From the NCBI GenBank assembly GCA_002434245.1, contig DJJR01000067.1:1-54456 (forward strand): a DNA stretch of 54,456 nucleotides, written 5' to 3'. The stretch comes from Pelosinus fermentans (GTDB taxonomy: Bacteria; Bacillota; Negativicutes; DSM-13327). Shown here in pieces: positions 40,597-49,705 of the stretch. The stretch's first letter is position 1; each line of letters opens with the position of its first letter. The position numbers were made by a program, and so were the translations under genes. The notes beneath the pieces are model-generated. The model had not been told where the DNA came from. It was given only the letters and a program-made list of their open reading frames with translations, and made no database searches.

Positions 40597-41280
40597 CTAG
40601 TAGATTTGTATCACAAGGTAAGAGGTGAATAGGATCATCGAAAGCAGCATTGCGTAGTCTTGCAGGGCGAGGGTGACATTATTCTTAAAACTTCGTGTTT
40701 TTCGGCTGCCAAAACCGCGCAATTCTAAGCTGAGTGCCATTGTCTCTGATTTGGTAACCGCCTTAAGAACAAGAGGTTTGATAACCGCCATATAGGAGAA
40801 AAAACGCTGCAGTACATTGCCTTGGGGGGAATAACCCCGGCAAGCTTGGGCTTCTTGGATCGCTTTGCTCTCTGCTAAAAAATCGGGAATGAATCGCAGT
40901 GCTGCGGTTAGCATAAATGCATATTCATAAGGAATGTGGCATTGCAAAACTAAAGCTGCCGACAAGTCCTGCATTCTTGTGGTCGCCAATAAAATGAAGA
41001 AGACGAGAGTCATGGCAATCATCTTGCTGGCAGTAATGGCGGCAAGCAGTATATCATGATTGATAGCGTACTGCATACCAGCTAATATGGCAGCAAAGAT
41101 AAATAAGCTGGCAATCCCCTTATAAACACTTGAACCAACTTTGGCAATAGCCAGAAGAATCAATTGGCAAACAATCAGTGCTGTTAAAGCAGGAAGGGAT
41201 TGTAATACAATGGACCATATGGTGACAAAGATTGTCAATGCTAATTTAGTGATGGGGGCTATTTTCTGCATGGTCATCAT
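40597..41280 (-). CDS. ecfT: ECF transporter transmembrane subunit (EcfT)
   Basis: 227 residues with about five to six membrane helices; the two ATPase-coupling motifs are ALRFIPDFLAESKAIQEAQACRG and the C-terminal ETMALSLELRGFGSRKTR, each with an Ala-Arg-Gly or Arg-Gly core. Links the S component to the two ATPases in the cytoplasmic membrane. Three nearby ATGs (41280, 41277, 41271) follow one AGGAGG; 41277 or 41271 is likely the true one. Its 5' end overlaps the upstream ATPase gene. Last gene of the four-gene operon. Confidence 0.88.
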   Translation of the reverse strand: MMTMQKIAPITKLALTIFVTIWSIVLQSLPALTALIVCQLILLAIAKVGSSVYKGIASLFIFAAILAGMQYAINHDILLAAITASKMIAMTLVFFILLATTRMQDLSAALVLQCHIPYEYAFMLTAALRFIPDFLAESKAIQEAQACRGYSPQGNVLQRFFSYMAVIKPLVLKAVTKSETMALSLELRGFGSRKTRSFKNNVTLALQDYAMLLSMILFTSYLVIQIY

Positions 41281-42091
41281 TCCTCCTTAAAAGAGTTGCA
41301 ATTTGATTGCCTAGCTGTGTGATAGAAGTCGTTTGTGATATTTGGAAAGAAGCAAGCTGGCGGGAAATTTTTAGAGCAGCGGGTTCGATTAGTCCCCAGT
41401 CTGTTAGTTGGTTCGTGTCATGGAACAATTCAGCTACAGTACCATCGAATACTTTTTGCCCTTTTTTCATAACGATAGCCCTTTGGGCACAGGAAGACAA
41501 GAATTCCATATCATGAGTGACTAACAATATCGTAGTACCTTGATGATGCAGTTTTAATAACAATTGCAGCAATTGCTCACGTTCCCTGGCATCCTGACCG
41601 CTCGTAGGTTCATCCAGAATCAGTATTTTAGGCTGCATAGCCAAAGCGGAGGCGATGGTAAGACGTTGCTTTTGTCCTTTGGACAAGGAGAGAGGATACG
41701 CAGCAGCTAAATGAGAAAGTCCAGTGACTTCCAGTGCCTGGGTAACGGAAGTCTGGATTTGTTCTGGAGTACAGCCTATTTGCTTGGGACCGTAGGCTAC
41801 TTCTTCTGCTACCGTATCATGAAAGATCTGACGGTCGGGATTTTGAAAAACATAACCAATGTAATGTGCCATTTTGGCGGGAGTTGCGGTTGCTAAACTA
41901 TTACCTTGAAAGAAAAGCTCACCTTTTATTGGTTTTTTTAATGTCATCATCAGACGGGTCAGAGTGGTTTTACCGCTGCCGTTGCGTCCAACGATGGCCA
42001 AAAATTCTCCTGGATTTACCCTTAAAGAAACATCCTGAATGTCGTGAGATTGTGCTTTATAGGAGAAGTAAACATTTTTTAGTTCAAGCAT
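41246..42091 (-). CDS. ECF transporter ATPase (second)
   Basis: ABC ATPase of 281 residues. Walker A GRNGSGKTT, Q-loop YVFQNPDRQIF, signature LSLSKGQKQRL and Walker B ILILDEPTS are all present, followed by the H-loop LVTHD. The Q-loop pattern FQNPDRQ is typical of EcfA. It overlaps the first ATPase gene by 8 nt and EcfT by 35 nt. Forms the EcfA-EcfA' heterodimer that powers import. Confidence 0.92.
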   Translation of the reverse strand: MLELKNVYFSYKAQSHDIQDVSLRVNPGEFLAIVGRNGSGKTTLTRLMMTLKKPIKGELFFQGNSLATATPAKMAHYIGYVFQNPDRQIFHDTVAEEVAYGPKQIGCTPEQIQTSVTQALEVTGLSHLAAAYPLSLSKGQKQRLTIASALAMQPKILILDEPTSGQDAREREQLLQLLLKLHHQGTTILLVTHDMEFLSSCAQRAIVMKKGQKVFDGTVAELFHDTNQLTDWGLIEPAALKISRQLASFQISQTTSITQLGNQIATLLRRNDDHAENSPHH

Positions 42092-42947
42092 TTTTGCGAG
42101 CCTCCTCCTCTAGCACTTTGCCCAACTGTGTGATGGCTTCTTCCTCTGTATGCCAGGGGGGGAATTGCCTTGTCGTGAGCTCTTCTATCATAAGCTTTAG
42201 CTGCCATAGGGGAGGTATCGCTTCTGCAAAAATTTGTTTTTTTGCCATGAAGCTCAGTACATTTTCAGGAGTATCATTCAAAATCAATTGACCATTTTCT
42301 AACAGAATAAATTGATCTGCATAGGGAAGAACAGTGGCAATGTCATGTTCGACTACCAGTATTGTGATACCATGCTCTTGATTTAAGTCACTGAGGAGCT
42401 TATATAATGAGTGAGTTCCTTCAGGGTCCAGGGCGGAAGTTGGTTCGTCCAGAACGAGTATTTTTGGATTGGTTGCCAGAACGCTGGCAAGGACCAGACG
42501 TTGTTTCTGTCCTCCGGATAAATCCGTAACGGCTTGTTTTTCATAGCCTGTCAAACCGACTTTGGCGAGTACCTCTTCGACTCTCTGTGTAATCTCTTCG
42601 GGAGCAATCCCTAAGTTTTCAAGACTGAAAGCAACTTCTTCTTCTACAGTCATGGTCACTAATTGCGTTTCATAGTCTTGTAAAACAGTACCGACTGTAA
42701 GTGCCAATTGCTGCATAGACGATTCTTGTGTATGAATTCCAGTGACGTAAACTTTTCCAGCAGAACTGCCGCCAAAGTAGTGAGGAACGGCTCCTGCTAC
42801 TGCTAGACAAAGTGTTGTTTTTCCTGCCCCGCTTGGACCTAATATAACAGAAAAGGATCCTTTTTCAATGGATATCGTTATGTTGTCAAGAACCTTTTTA
42901 GGATGATTGTAGGCGTAACTGAAGTTTTGCAGGGCTATGGCTGGCAT
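42084..42947 (-). CDS. ECF transporter ATPase (first)
   Basis: ABC ATPase of 287 residues. Walker A GPSGAGKTT, signature DLSGGQKQRLVLAS, Walker B ILVLDEPTS and H-loop VVEHD. TVLQDYETQLVTMTVEEEVAF replaces the usual FQNPDRQ, an EcfA variant. Overlaps the S component stop by 1 nt (TAATG) and the next ATPase by 8 nt. Confidence 0.92.
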   Translation of the reverse strand: MPAIALQNFSYAYNHPKKVLDNITISIEKGSFSVILGPSGAGKTTLCLAVAGAVPHYFGGSSAGKVYVTGIHTQESSMQQLALTVGTVLQDYETQLVTMTVEEEVAFSLENLGIAPEEITQRVEEVLAKVGLTGYEKQAVTDLSGGQKQRLVLASVLATNPKILVLDEPTSALDPEGTHSLYKLLSDLNQEHGITILVVEHDIATVLPYADQFILLENGQLILNDTPENVLSFMAKKQIFAEAIPPLWQLKLMIEELTTRQFPPWHTEEEAITQLGKVLEEEARKNA

Positions 42948-43516
42948 TATTGATCACCTTTCAAGTCAAATAATTTTTTGGCTGGGATATAGAGGATTTG
43001 TGTAATGGCCGCATTGGCAGCAGCTACTGTAAACACGACAGGTATCATAGCGTATAGATACACAGACAAAGGTAGAGAAAGTACGACTTTGAGTATGGTG
43101 ATGAAGGTCATACCGCTGGCTATGGTGCTGATAAATCCTGTTACGGCAGGCTTAATGTTGAGCTTGCCTAATGTCATATTAAAAGTGTGGCAGACGAGCA
43201 ATGTACATATAATAGCACCGATGGGCTCACTCAATAGGTTGCCATAAGGAAAAGCAGACTTCGAAGTTGGGATATTAATGGCTGCAGCAACCAGGCCGAT
43301 ACCGAAAGATTGTTTAAGGGTAGGTTTGGTTAAATTAATAGCAATACAATACATGGCAATGGTCCAGTTGGGAGTTACGCCGCCAATATTTGGACTGACT
43401 AAATGCAAAATGGCACCAATCGCCAAAAGTAAGGTTGTAATCGTAACCCAGCGATAGCGACCGCCTTTATTTTTATCATGGATGGTTAATTCTGATTCAT
43501 TTTTTTCTAATTCCAT
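42947..43516 (-). CDS. ECF S component, predicted tryptophan transporter
   Basis: Membrane protein of 189 residues with about five helices after a charged N-terminal tail. TTLLLAIGAILHLVSPNIGGVTPNWTIAMYCIAINL and NIPTSKSAFPYGNLLSEPIGAI resemble the Bacillus TrpP-type tryptophan S component (AIGAVLHAVIPP...MKPD...; FPGGQIPN). Its leader is a T-box with UGG as specifier. The dedicated ATPase and T genes follow in one operon. Together these suggest tryptophan uptake; sequence resemblance alone would be weak. Confidence 0.78.
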   Translation of the reverse strand: MELEKNESELTIHDKNKGGRYRWVTITTLLLAIGAILHLVSPNIGGVTPNWTIAMYCIAINLTKPTLKQSFGIGLVAAAINIPTSKSAFPYGNLLSEPIGAIICTLLVCHTFNMTLGKLNIKPAVTGFISTIASGMTFITILKVVLSLPLSVYLYAMIPVVFTVAAANAAITQILYIPAKKLFDLKGDQ

Positions 43517-43548
43517 CGTAATCGCACTCCTTCATTTTAAAATAAAAA

Positions 43549-43849
43549 CCTCGTCTCTATACATGCATGTGCATATATAGGGACGAGGAGTTAACTCGCG
43601 GTGCCACCCTGATTAGCTTTTGAAAAAAGCTCAGCTTTACAAGATACAGGACAAAATACAATCCGATATCTGCTTCCTGATAACGGCGGAAGAATCCCGA
43701 CAGCGCCTACCCCGTACATTACGGATCAGACTGTATCTCCCAGGCCCATTCCACATACCGAGTAGTGCCAAACTTCCACTGTCATTGGCTCGCTGTAACC
43801 CTTTGCGTATTGTGTACTCTTCCTGTTCATCGATAATGAATATGCATTT
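43549..43849 (-). ncRNA. T-box leader, specifier UGG (Trp)
   Basis: The minus-strand antiterminator motif AGGGTGGCACCGCG lies at 43597-43611. The Stem I distal loop text GCGAGCC...AGTGGAAGTTTGGC is followed by GTGGAATGGGCCTGGGAG; the TGG at 43746-43748 sits where the specifier codon belongs. The terminator stem is CCTCGTCCCTATA / TATAGAGACGAGG (43549-43588), followed by TTTTT. A TTGACA-N18-TACAAT promoter lies at 43856-43885. Uncharged tRNA-Trp would thus open the ECF operon. Confidence 0.9.
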
Positions 43850-43855
43850 TAACGT

Positions 43856-43885
43856 ATTGTAACAGATAATACAGGTATCTGTCAA
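43856..43885 (-). promoter_or_regulatory. Sigma-A promoter of the T-box operon
   Basis: TTGACA (43880-43885), 18 nt, TACAAT (43856-43861), minus strand. It starts just inside the gap after the chemoreceptor gene. Confidence 0.75.
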
Positions 43886-43896
43886 TGAAAAACCTG

Positions 43897-45579
43897 TTAA
43901 AAACGAAATTTATTTACGACTTCTTGCAGGTTCTGCGCCATTTCACCCAAAATCTGACTGGAAGAAGCGATTTCTTCCATGGATGCTGATTGTTCCTGGG
44001 TAGCTGCTGAGACCGTTTGTGTTTCTTCAGAAGTTTTTTTACTTAAAGCATCAATTTCTTTTACCGATAATACGATGACTTGGCTGCCATCGGCGATCTG
44101 CTGTATGGCTGATGAAATATCCTTGATCTGTGTTGATACTTCAAGTATGAGTTGGGCAATTTCCTGGAAGGACTTTCCTGCCACATCTACAACATCGGCT
44201 CCTATTTTTACCTCGTTAGTACCCTTAGTCATGGCAATCACAGCTTCTGTAGTATCACCTTGAATTTCTCCAATTAGCTGGGCTATTTTTTTAGCGGCTT
44301 CTTGAGACTGTTCAGCTAATTTTCTTACTTCTTCGGCAACTACAGCAAATCCTCGGCCTTGTTCACCGGCTCTGGCCGCTTCTATGGCTGCATTTAACGC
44401 CAGTAGGTTCGTCTGTCCTGCAATACCGGATATAGTACTGACAATTTGTCCAATTTCTTTAGATTGTTCTCCCAATTTCGTGATGACTTGGGCTGAGGTA
44501 TTTACGGTTTTTTCGATTTGTGCCATTTGGTTAATGGCTTTTTCTATCGATTCGCCACCCTTGATCGCGGTCTCAGAGGCTTGAGAGGATTTTCCGGCTA
44601 CAATCGTAGCGTTGTTGGCAATTTGTTGAATGCCGACAGACATTTGTTGTACGGCAACCGTTGTTTCAGTGAAAGTCGTTAACTGCATCTGGGCACCCTG
44701 GGCCATATCGGAAATGGAAACCGCTATTTGGCCAGCAGCTTGCGTGGAATGAGAGGCACTTGCTGTGAGCTGCTGGGAAGAGGTCATGACTTGATCGGCT
44801 GCATGGGCAACTCTTTCAATTACAAGACGCAGATTGCTTTTCATTTGATTAAAGGAAACCGCTAACTGGCCTAGTTCATCGGAAGATTGTATTTTAATAT
44901 CATCTACTGCGAGGTTGCCGAGAGTAATTTCTGAGGCAGCCTGTGCAACCAGTTTTGCAGGCATGGAGATTCCCCGGCTGATATAGATGCTAATGCCAAT
45001 GGCAATTGCTGCAACGAAAAGGCTAACGAGAACTAGCAGCAGTTGTACTTCACTAGCTTTTTGCGTACTATGTTCTTCTTGCTCTCTTACATATCCTTTT
45101 ACTAATAATATAAGCTCTTTGGTTGCTGCTATGGAATTCTCAGATGGTTTTCCTGCCTGCTGCATGTAGATACCAACCTGTTCAAGATTGTTGGCACGTT
45201 TTGCTTCGATGGATTTTACTGCAATAGTATCAAAGGCCAGCTTTTCTTTCTTTAACCTTTCTAAGACCTCCTGTGAATTTTGAAAGAACAATGCAGCTTG
45301 GAGTTTGTTGATCTTATCATCGCCATATTTGCGATAGTTATCAAAGGTGGCTACGTCAGCCAAGTCACCTGTGAAATTAAAACGACGCATAGCCACAGCC
45401 TCATTTGATACGTCTATGGCAAGTTCCTCAACCAACTCAAGCTGATAGAGACTATCTCTCATGATTTCTTTTGAAGTTGAATTTAATTCACCCACTTGAA
45501 AATAAGTAAATGCACTCATAATAAATACTAAAGCGATGACCACCATAAATCCACTTAAAATTTTTATTCTGATTGTCAT
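43897..45579 (-). CDS. Methyl-accepting chemotaxis protein
   Basis: Chemoreceptor of 560 residues. One membrane helix at the N-terminus ([22 protein letters not shown]), a four-helix-bundle extracellular sensor of about 160 residues, a second membrane helix ([22 protein letters not shown]), a HAMP domain, then the long coiled-coil signalling domain whose hairpin tip is [51 protein letters not shown]. No CheB-docking pentapeptide ends the protein (VVNKFRF). GGAGGCGC precedes the ATG. Ligand unknown. The upstream leader carries hairpins and a terminator. Confidence 0.92.
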   Translation of the reverse strand: MTIRIKILSGFMVVIALVFIMSAFTYFQVGELNSTSKEIMRDSLYQLELVEELAIDVSNEAVAMRRFNFTGDLADVATFDNYRKYGDDKINKLQAALFFQNSQEVLERLKKEKLAFDTIAVKSIEAKRANNLEQVGIYMQQAGKPSENSIAATKELILLVKGYVREQEEHSTQKASEVQLLLVLVSLFVAAIAIGISIYISRGISMPAKLVAQAASEITLGNLAVDDIKIQSSDELGQLAVSFNQMKSNLRLVIERVAHAADQVMTSSQQLTASASHSTQAAGQIAVSISDMAQGAQMQLTTFTETTVAVQQMSVGIQQIANNATIVAGKSSQASETAIKGGESIEKAINQMAQIEKTVNTSAQVITKLGEQSKEIGQIVSTISGIAGQTNLLALNAAIEAARAGEQGRGFAVVAEEVRKLAEQSQEAAKKIAQLIGEIQGDTTEAVIAMTKGTNEVKIGADVVDVAGKSFQEIAQLILEVSTQIKDISSAIQQIADGSQVIVLSVKEIDALSKKTSEETQTVSAATQEQSASMEEIASSSQILGEMAQNLQEVVNKFRF

Positions 45580-45647
45580 AATGAGAGCGCCTCCTTTTAT
45601 AAAAAAAATAAAGTTACATATTCAGTTTAGAAAAAGACATTTATATA

Positions 45648-45741
45648 TAAAAAAAGCTGGCAGTTGAGCCAGCTTTAATAAGCATGTACTTTGCTGTCGC
45701 AGCATTGCGACAAAATGTTTTGTATTAAATTGTACTGTACT
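45648..45741 (-). ncRNA. Attenuator-like leader or small RNA upstream of the chemoreceptor
   Basis: Minus-strand promoter TTGACT-N18-TATAAT (45748-45777) gives a start near 45741. The roughly 95-nt RNA carries TGTCGCA / TGCGACA, then the terminator AAAGCTGGC / GCCAGCTTT with TTTTTTT. Readthrough would continue into the chemoreceptor gene 70 nt further on. No known riboswitch class is recognised. Confidence 0.55.
45650..45677 (-). terminator. Terminator in the chemoreceptor leader
   Basis: AAAGCTGGC / GCCAGCTTT with a 6-nt loop, followed on the minus strand by seven T. Confidence 0.75.
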
Positions 45742-45747
45742 ATAACC

Positions 45748-45777
45748 ATTATAATAACATAAATAGGAAATAGTCAA
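45748..45777 (-). promoter_or_regulatory. Sigma-A promoter of the chemoreceptor leader
   Basis: TTGACT (45772-45777), 18 nt, TATAAT (45748-45753), minus strand. Confidence 0.7.
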
Positions 45778-45943
45778 TCTTATTCGTAGTAAATCATGTT
45801 AAATTATGCTAAAAATATAATATTGTTGCAGAGATATCTTAAAATTTTAGGATTGAGGCATACTATTAGGAATTGGAATTGTAAAGTTAGGTACTTTTGG
45901 ACAGACTAAAATCGATGATTTTTGGTGTGAAAGGGGTTAGTTT

Positions 45944-46897
45944 ATGCGCATCCGCTTGGGGTATGTAGCCATAGCTTTAGGCATTTCTCAAGGATCTCCC
46001 AATAAAACAACTACTGTTCTTAATTTAACTAAAATTAAGGACAAAAAGGATCAGCTTAGTAAACTCAGACGCTTGGCAGAAGAAAATTTAGCTACGCAGC
46101 TGCGTGTGATGCGTTATAATGCAGCTCATCACATTCAAGTATTTCGGATTACTTCGCAGCTAATCCCTCTAGCGACTCATCCCGTTGCTTTTGGGTGGGA
46201 TTATTGTGAGGATTTTCGCTCAGAATTGCTTGCAATTGGTGATATTGTAAAAAGGCATGAATTACGGGTTAGTGCTCATCCGGATCATTTTACGATTTTG
46301 AATAGTCCACTTGAACATGTAGTAGAAGCGGCCCTTGCAGATTTGCGGTATCATGTGAATCTTTTTGAGGCTATGGAATTGGGAGCCGAAGCTAAATTAG
46401 TGCTGCACGTAGGGGGATTATATAAAGACAAAGCGCAGTCAATCGAACGTTTTAAGGTAATATTTCAGCAGCTTCCTGATACTATTCGGGAACGGATTAT
46501 TATTGAAAATGATGATAAATCCTATACTGCCAAGGATGTACTCACTCTTTGCCAGGAGATAAAAACACCTATGGTATTAGATGTACATCATGATCATTGC
46601 TGCAATGAAGGAATACATCTTGAAGATATTCTGCCAGAAATATTTGCAACTTGGGGAAGCCAGATACCTAAAATTCATTTTTCCAGTGCAAGAGAAAGTG
46701 CAAATAAAAGAGCACATGCGGATCATATTGCTGTGGATGAATTTTTAATATTTTTAAACATAGCGAAGAAGTGCAACCGTGATTTTGATGTTATGATAGA
46801 AGCAAAAGAAAAGGATTTGGCACTATTTTCCTTAATGGAAAAGTTAAAGGAAATTTCTGGAGTAAAGGTTATCAACGAAGCTGAGATAGAATATTAG
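45944..46897 (+). CDS. uvsE: UV damage endonuclease
   Basis: UvsE/UVDE of 317 residues, a TIM-barrel metallo-endonuclease that nicks 5' of UV photoproducts. MRIRLGYVAIALGISQGSPNKTTT and NLATQLRVMRYNAAHHIQVFRITSQLIPLATHP are the conserved start. RVSAHPDHFTILNSP, KLVLHVGGLYKDK, IIIENDDKSYTAKDVL, MVLDVHHDHCCNEG and KIHFSSARE supply the metal-binding His, Asp and Glu residues. AAAGGGG lies before the ATG. A terminator hairpin overlaps the stop codon. The gene is monocistronic. Confidence 0.92.
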   Translation: MRIRLGYVAIALGISQGSPNKTTTVLNLTKIKDKKDQLSKLRRLAEENLATQLRVMRYNAAHHIQVFRITSQLIPLATHPVAFGWDYCEDFRSELLAIGDIVKRHELRVSAHPDHFTILNSPLEHVVEAALADLRYHVNLFEAMELGAEAKLVLHVGGLYKDKAQSIERFKVIFQQLPDTIRERIIIENDDKSYTAKDVLTLCQEIKTPMVLDVHHDHCCNEGIHLEDILPEIFATWGSQIPKIHFSSARESANKRAHADHIAVDEFLIFLNIAKKCNRDFDVMIEAKEKDLALFSLMEKLKEISGVKVINEAEIEY

Positions 46898-46911
46898 CTT
46901 CAAGTTTTTTT
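46877..46911 (+). terminator. Terminator overlapping the uvsE stop
   Basis: GAAGCT / AGCTTC with a 13-nt loop, then AAGTTTTTTT; the stop codon TAG is part of the hairpin. Confidence 0.6.
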
Positions 46912-46935
46912 CTTTGTATTTGATTTGAAAATCCT

Positions 46936-46965
46936 TTGACATGTTGTCGAATAAGATGATATTAT
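46936..46965 (+). promoter_or_regulatory. Sigma-A promoter before riboswitch 2
   Basis: TTGACA (46936-46941), 18 nt, TATTAT (46960-46965). Confidence 0.75.
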
Positions 46966-47015
46966 GGTGAAGAATTACAGAATATTATGCTTTTACAAAC
47001 AATGAAATAATAATG

Positions 47016-47215
47016 AAATAGGTGCCCTACGGGGCTTAATAGGGAAGTTCGGTGCAATGCCGACGCGGTCCCGCCACTGTAATAGGGAGCAAAGCCATAT
47101 GTGCCACTGGGGGAAGATCCTGGGAAGGCTGGCAGAGCAATGATCTAGAGCCAGGAGAACTGCCTATTTGACAATCACCGTTACACCCACGAGCGATGGG
47201 GAGGCGATTAAGTAT
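47016..47215 (+). ncRNA. Cobalamin riboswitch 2
   Basis: Aptamer from AATAGGTGCCCTACGGGG through GCCGACGCGGTCCCGCCACTGTAAT to GAGCCAGGAGAACTGCCTAT. The same downstream platform as riboswitches 1 and 3 follows: AATCACCG, CCCACGAGCGATGGGGAGG. No gene follows before the terminator at 47285, so it acts first in a tandem. Confidence 0.93.
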
Positions 47216-47284
47216 CTAACATTGTAACCTATTTCTTCCCGGCGCAGTGCTGGGATTGTTATGGATATAAAAGATAGTACTTAT

Positions 47285-47322
47285 GTCTGTCTCCTGCTTT
47301 TGTGGGAGGCATTTTTTTGTTC
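47285..47322 (+). terminator. Terminator between the tandem riboswitches
   Basis: GTCTCCTGC / GTGGGAGGC with a TTTT loop, followed by seven T. Transcripts ending here would not reach riboswitch 3. Confidence 0.8.
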
Positions 47323-47375
47323 AGCAAAGCATAATTAAGGAGGTGTTTTCAGGAGAATCAACAAGTACATATATG

Positions 47376-47575
47376 GAGATAGGTGCCCTACGGGGCTTAA
47401 TAGGGAAGTCGGTATGATGCCGACGCGGTCCCGCCACTGTGATGGAGAGTGAGCCAAGTTGTACCACTGAGAATCAATTCTTGGGAAGGTTTGGCAAGCA
47501 ATGACCCAAAGCCAGAAGAACTGCCTATCTAACAGTCACCGTTTTACCCACGAGCGATGGGGAGGGGATTTATAG
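47376..47575 (+). ncRNA. Cobalamin riboswitch 3
   Basis: Aptamer from GATAGGTGCCCTACGGGG through GCCGACGCGGTCCCGCCACTGTGAT to AGCCAGAAGAACTGCCTATC, then the shared platform (AGTCACCG, CCCACGAGCGATGGGGAGGGG). Closely similar to riboswitch 2 about 360 nt upstream. It lies about 95 nt before the TonB receptor start and is the proximal control element. Confidence 0.94.
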
Positions 47576-47668
47576 GCATCTTTTTATTTAGATTGCTCTT
47601 TTAGTCTGCCCTCCCCATGCAACCCGAATTTATACTATATAAATAGCAGCATGAGGAGCGAAAGTATT

Positions 47669-49537
47669 TTGAAGAGAAATGTAACTAACAAGATGATTGC
47701 AGCGTTAGCCTTAGGATTGATGGTCATGCCCTGTGTACAAGCTGAAGAGGATAAGAGTTTTGAGTTTGATCCAATGATTGTAACGGCTTTGCGAGGAGAA
47801 AGCAAAGAGCTGGATACCCCTGCAAATGTAACGGTAAAATCCGGAGATGAACTGCGAGCCACTGGAGCAAAGACTGTCATTGATGCATTGCAATTTGTGG
47901 AAGGTATTAATATTTACTCCCAAAATCCATACGGACAGTCCGCAGGGAGAATGAGCAGCGAGCTCGTTATGAGAGGTATAAAAAAAGGTACGCTGATCAT
48001 GGTAGATGGTGCTCCGATTAATATGAATGGTATGTTCCAGCTTGATAATATTCTGTTGGAGAATGTAGAAAAGATAGAGGTTGTTAGAGGACCGGGATCC
48101 GTTATGTATGGCAGTGATGCTTTTGGCGGCGTTATTAATATTATGACTAAAAAGCAAGTCAATAATTCCATTACCGTTTCCGCAGGCAAAAAAGGTCAGC
48201 ATAATTATAATCTTAATCTCCAATCAGGAAAATTAGCATTTAGCAGTTCATTTGTTGATACAGGAGAAGTGAATAATCTTACTAAAACTGTGGATTCTAA
48301 CCCTGCTAAATCAACATATGACAATTTTCTTGGAGGCGAAAAGCAGAGTTTTAATGCTACTTATCAATTTAATGATAAAATGACATTATATTATACCCAT
48401 ACCGAAGATGAATTGAATAAAGAAAGAAAAAGCTTAATGACAAATAAGGTGACTAGTTTATATAATGATCAGGAAAATCTGGATCGAATTAATTTTCAGT
48501 ATAACGATAAGGATTGGAAAGCCATGCTTTATGGTTCATTCCGCGATCTCGATTACACTACTAAAACAGTCAGCACAGGAGCCTATGCTTCCAATATCAA
48601 TTTAAAATCATCAAAATATGGACTGGATGCCAATAAATCATGGGATGATCAGGAAATACACTACTTAGCAGGTATTACACTAGAACAGGAAAAATATAAA
48701 ACAATAGATTTTATAAAACCAGAAAATTCAAAGGGAACCTATGAGCGAACAGTCACGTCTCTTTATACCCAAGGAACTAAGGATTTTAATGAAAATAAAA
48801 AACTGATTTTAGGTATTAGGGGACAACATGCCAGAACAGAGAGCGGTGATGAGTACAATCAATTTTTACCCCAAATACAATACAATCAAAAGTTGAGGCA
48901 GGATAGTTCCTGGTTTGTCAATGCCGGAAAAGCTTTTCGATTGCCGACTCTTACTGAATTGCATACAGGTACAACCAGTAACTTTACATCTAATTCTAAT
49001 TTAAAGCCAGAAAGTGGATGGACGTATGAGACTGGCTGGAAAAAAGAAAGTCAAATTGGCACACTAAAAACGACTATCTTTATGATGAATATTGACAACC
49101 ATATTGATACTGATTCTTCAAAGATGTTTCAAAATTTTAGCAAATTTAAAAATGAAGGAATCGAGGTCAGCTGGCAACAAAGGTTATCAGATAAATATAG
49201 TTATACTGTTGGCGGAGTTTATGGTAATCCACGGGAAAAGGATGCAACAGGTGAGTGGATTCGAGCATATAGCCGCATTCAGGGAAATCTCACACTTCGC
49301 TATACCTTGGACAAGCTGACAGCTAATTTAGCGGCTAACTATACTGCTGATCGATCCAATAAGGCACCAAATGCTCTGCCAGTCAGTCTGATGGTTAATT
49401 ACCAGTTGAAACCTGAAACTGCTGTATTTGCTACCATAAGAAATGTGTTAAATCGTAATGATGTAACGACAAATAGTAGTAGTTACTATTATGCATCACC
49501 GCGAACTGTTGAGTTTGGTGTAAAGCATTCATTCTAG
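47669..49537 (+). CDS. TonB-dependent receptor, predicted corrinoid transporter (BtuB-like)
   Basis: Outer-membrane receptor of 622 residues. A signal peptide (KRNVTNKMIAALALGLMVMPCVQA) is followed by a TonB-box-like FDPMIVTALRGE, a plug domain (VTVKSGDELRATGAKTVIDALQ...VEKIEVVRGPGSVMYGSDAFGGVINIMTKK) and a beta-barrel ending in aromatic Phe (VEFGVKHSF). The start may be TTG at 47669, 10 nt after GAGGAG; ATG 47651, six codons upstream, has no such site. Its position behind two cobalamin riboswitches predicts a cobalamin or corrinoid substrate. Its presence shows that the host has an outer membrane. Confidence 0.9.
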   Translation: MKRNVTNKMIAALALGLMVMPCVQAEEDKSFEFDPMIVTALRGESKELDTPANVTVKSGDELRATGAKTVIDALQFVEGINIYSQNPYGQSAGRMSSELVMRGIKKGTLIMVDGAPINMNGMFQLDNILLENVEKIEVVRGPGSVMYGSDAFGGVINIMTKKQVNNSITVSAGKKGQHNYNLNLQSGKLAFSSSFVDTGEVNNLTKTVDSNPAKSTYDNFLGGEKQSFNATYQFNDKMTLYYTHTEDELNKERKSLMTNKVTSLYNDQENLDRINFQYNDKDWKAMLYGSFRDLDYTTKTVSTGAYASNINLKSSKYGLDANKSWDDQEIHYLAGITLEQEKYKTIDFIKPENSKGTYERTVTSLYTQGTKDFNENKKLILGIRGQHARTESGDEYNQFLPQIQYNQKLRQDSSWFVNAGKAFRLPTLTELHTGTTSNFTSNSNLKPESGWTYETGWKKESQIGTLKTTIFMMNIDNHIDTDSSKMFQNFSKFKNEGIEVSWQQRLSDKYSYTVGGVYGNPREKDATGEWIRAYSRIQGNLTLRYTLDKLTANLAANYTADRSNKAPNALPVSLMVNYQLKPETAVFATIRNVLNRNDVTTNSSSYYYASPRTVEFGVKHSF

Positions 49538-49580
49538 AAGATAAAGTAAAAATAACTAACGAATTGATCTAAAAATAGAA

Positions 49581-49622
49581 CCCACCTGAATGTTGCGCTG
49601 CCTTCAGGTGGTCTTCTTATAA
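49581..49622 (+). terminator. Terminator after the receptor gene
   Basis: CCACCTGAA / TTCAGGTGG with a 12-nt loop, then TCTTCTTAT. A partial stop between the receptor and the lipoprotein. Confidence 0.65.
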
Positions 49623-49705
49623 AAGATTCAAATCTTTTATAAGATTATAATAACCATAAGTGAAGAAAAAACATAATAAATCATTTAACGTAATGAGGGA
49701 TTATC

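Noticed and set aside
43637..43885. Small protein in the T-box leader
   Set aside because: The region is accounted for by the T-box Stem I, antiterminator and terminator.
45648..45741. Cyclic di-GMP riboswitch before the chemoreceptor
   Set aside because: The conserved GEMM core and tetraloop-receptor sequences are absent.
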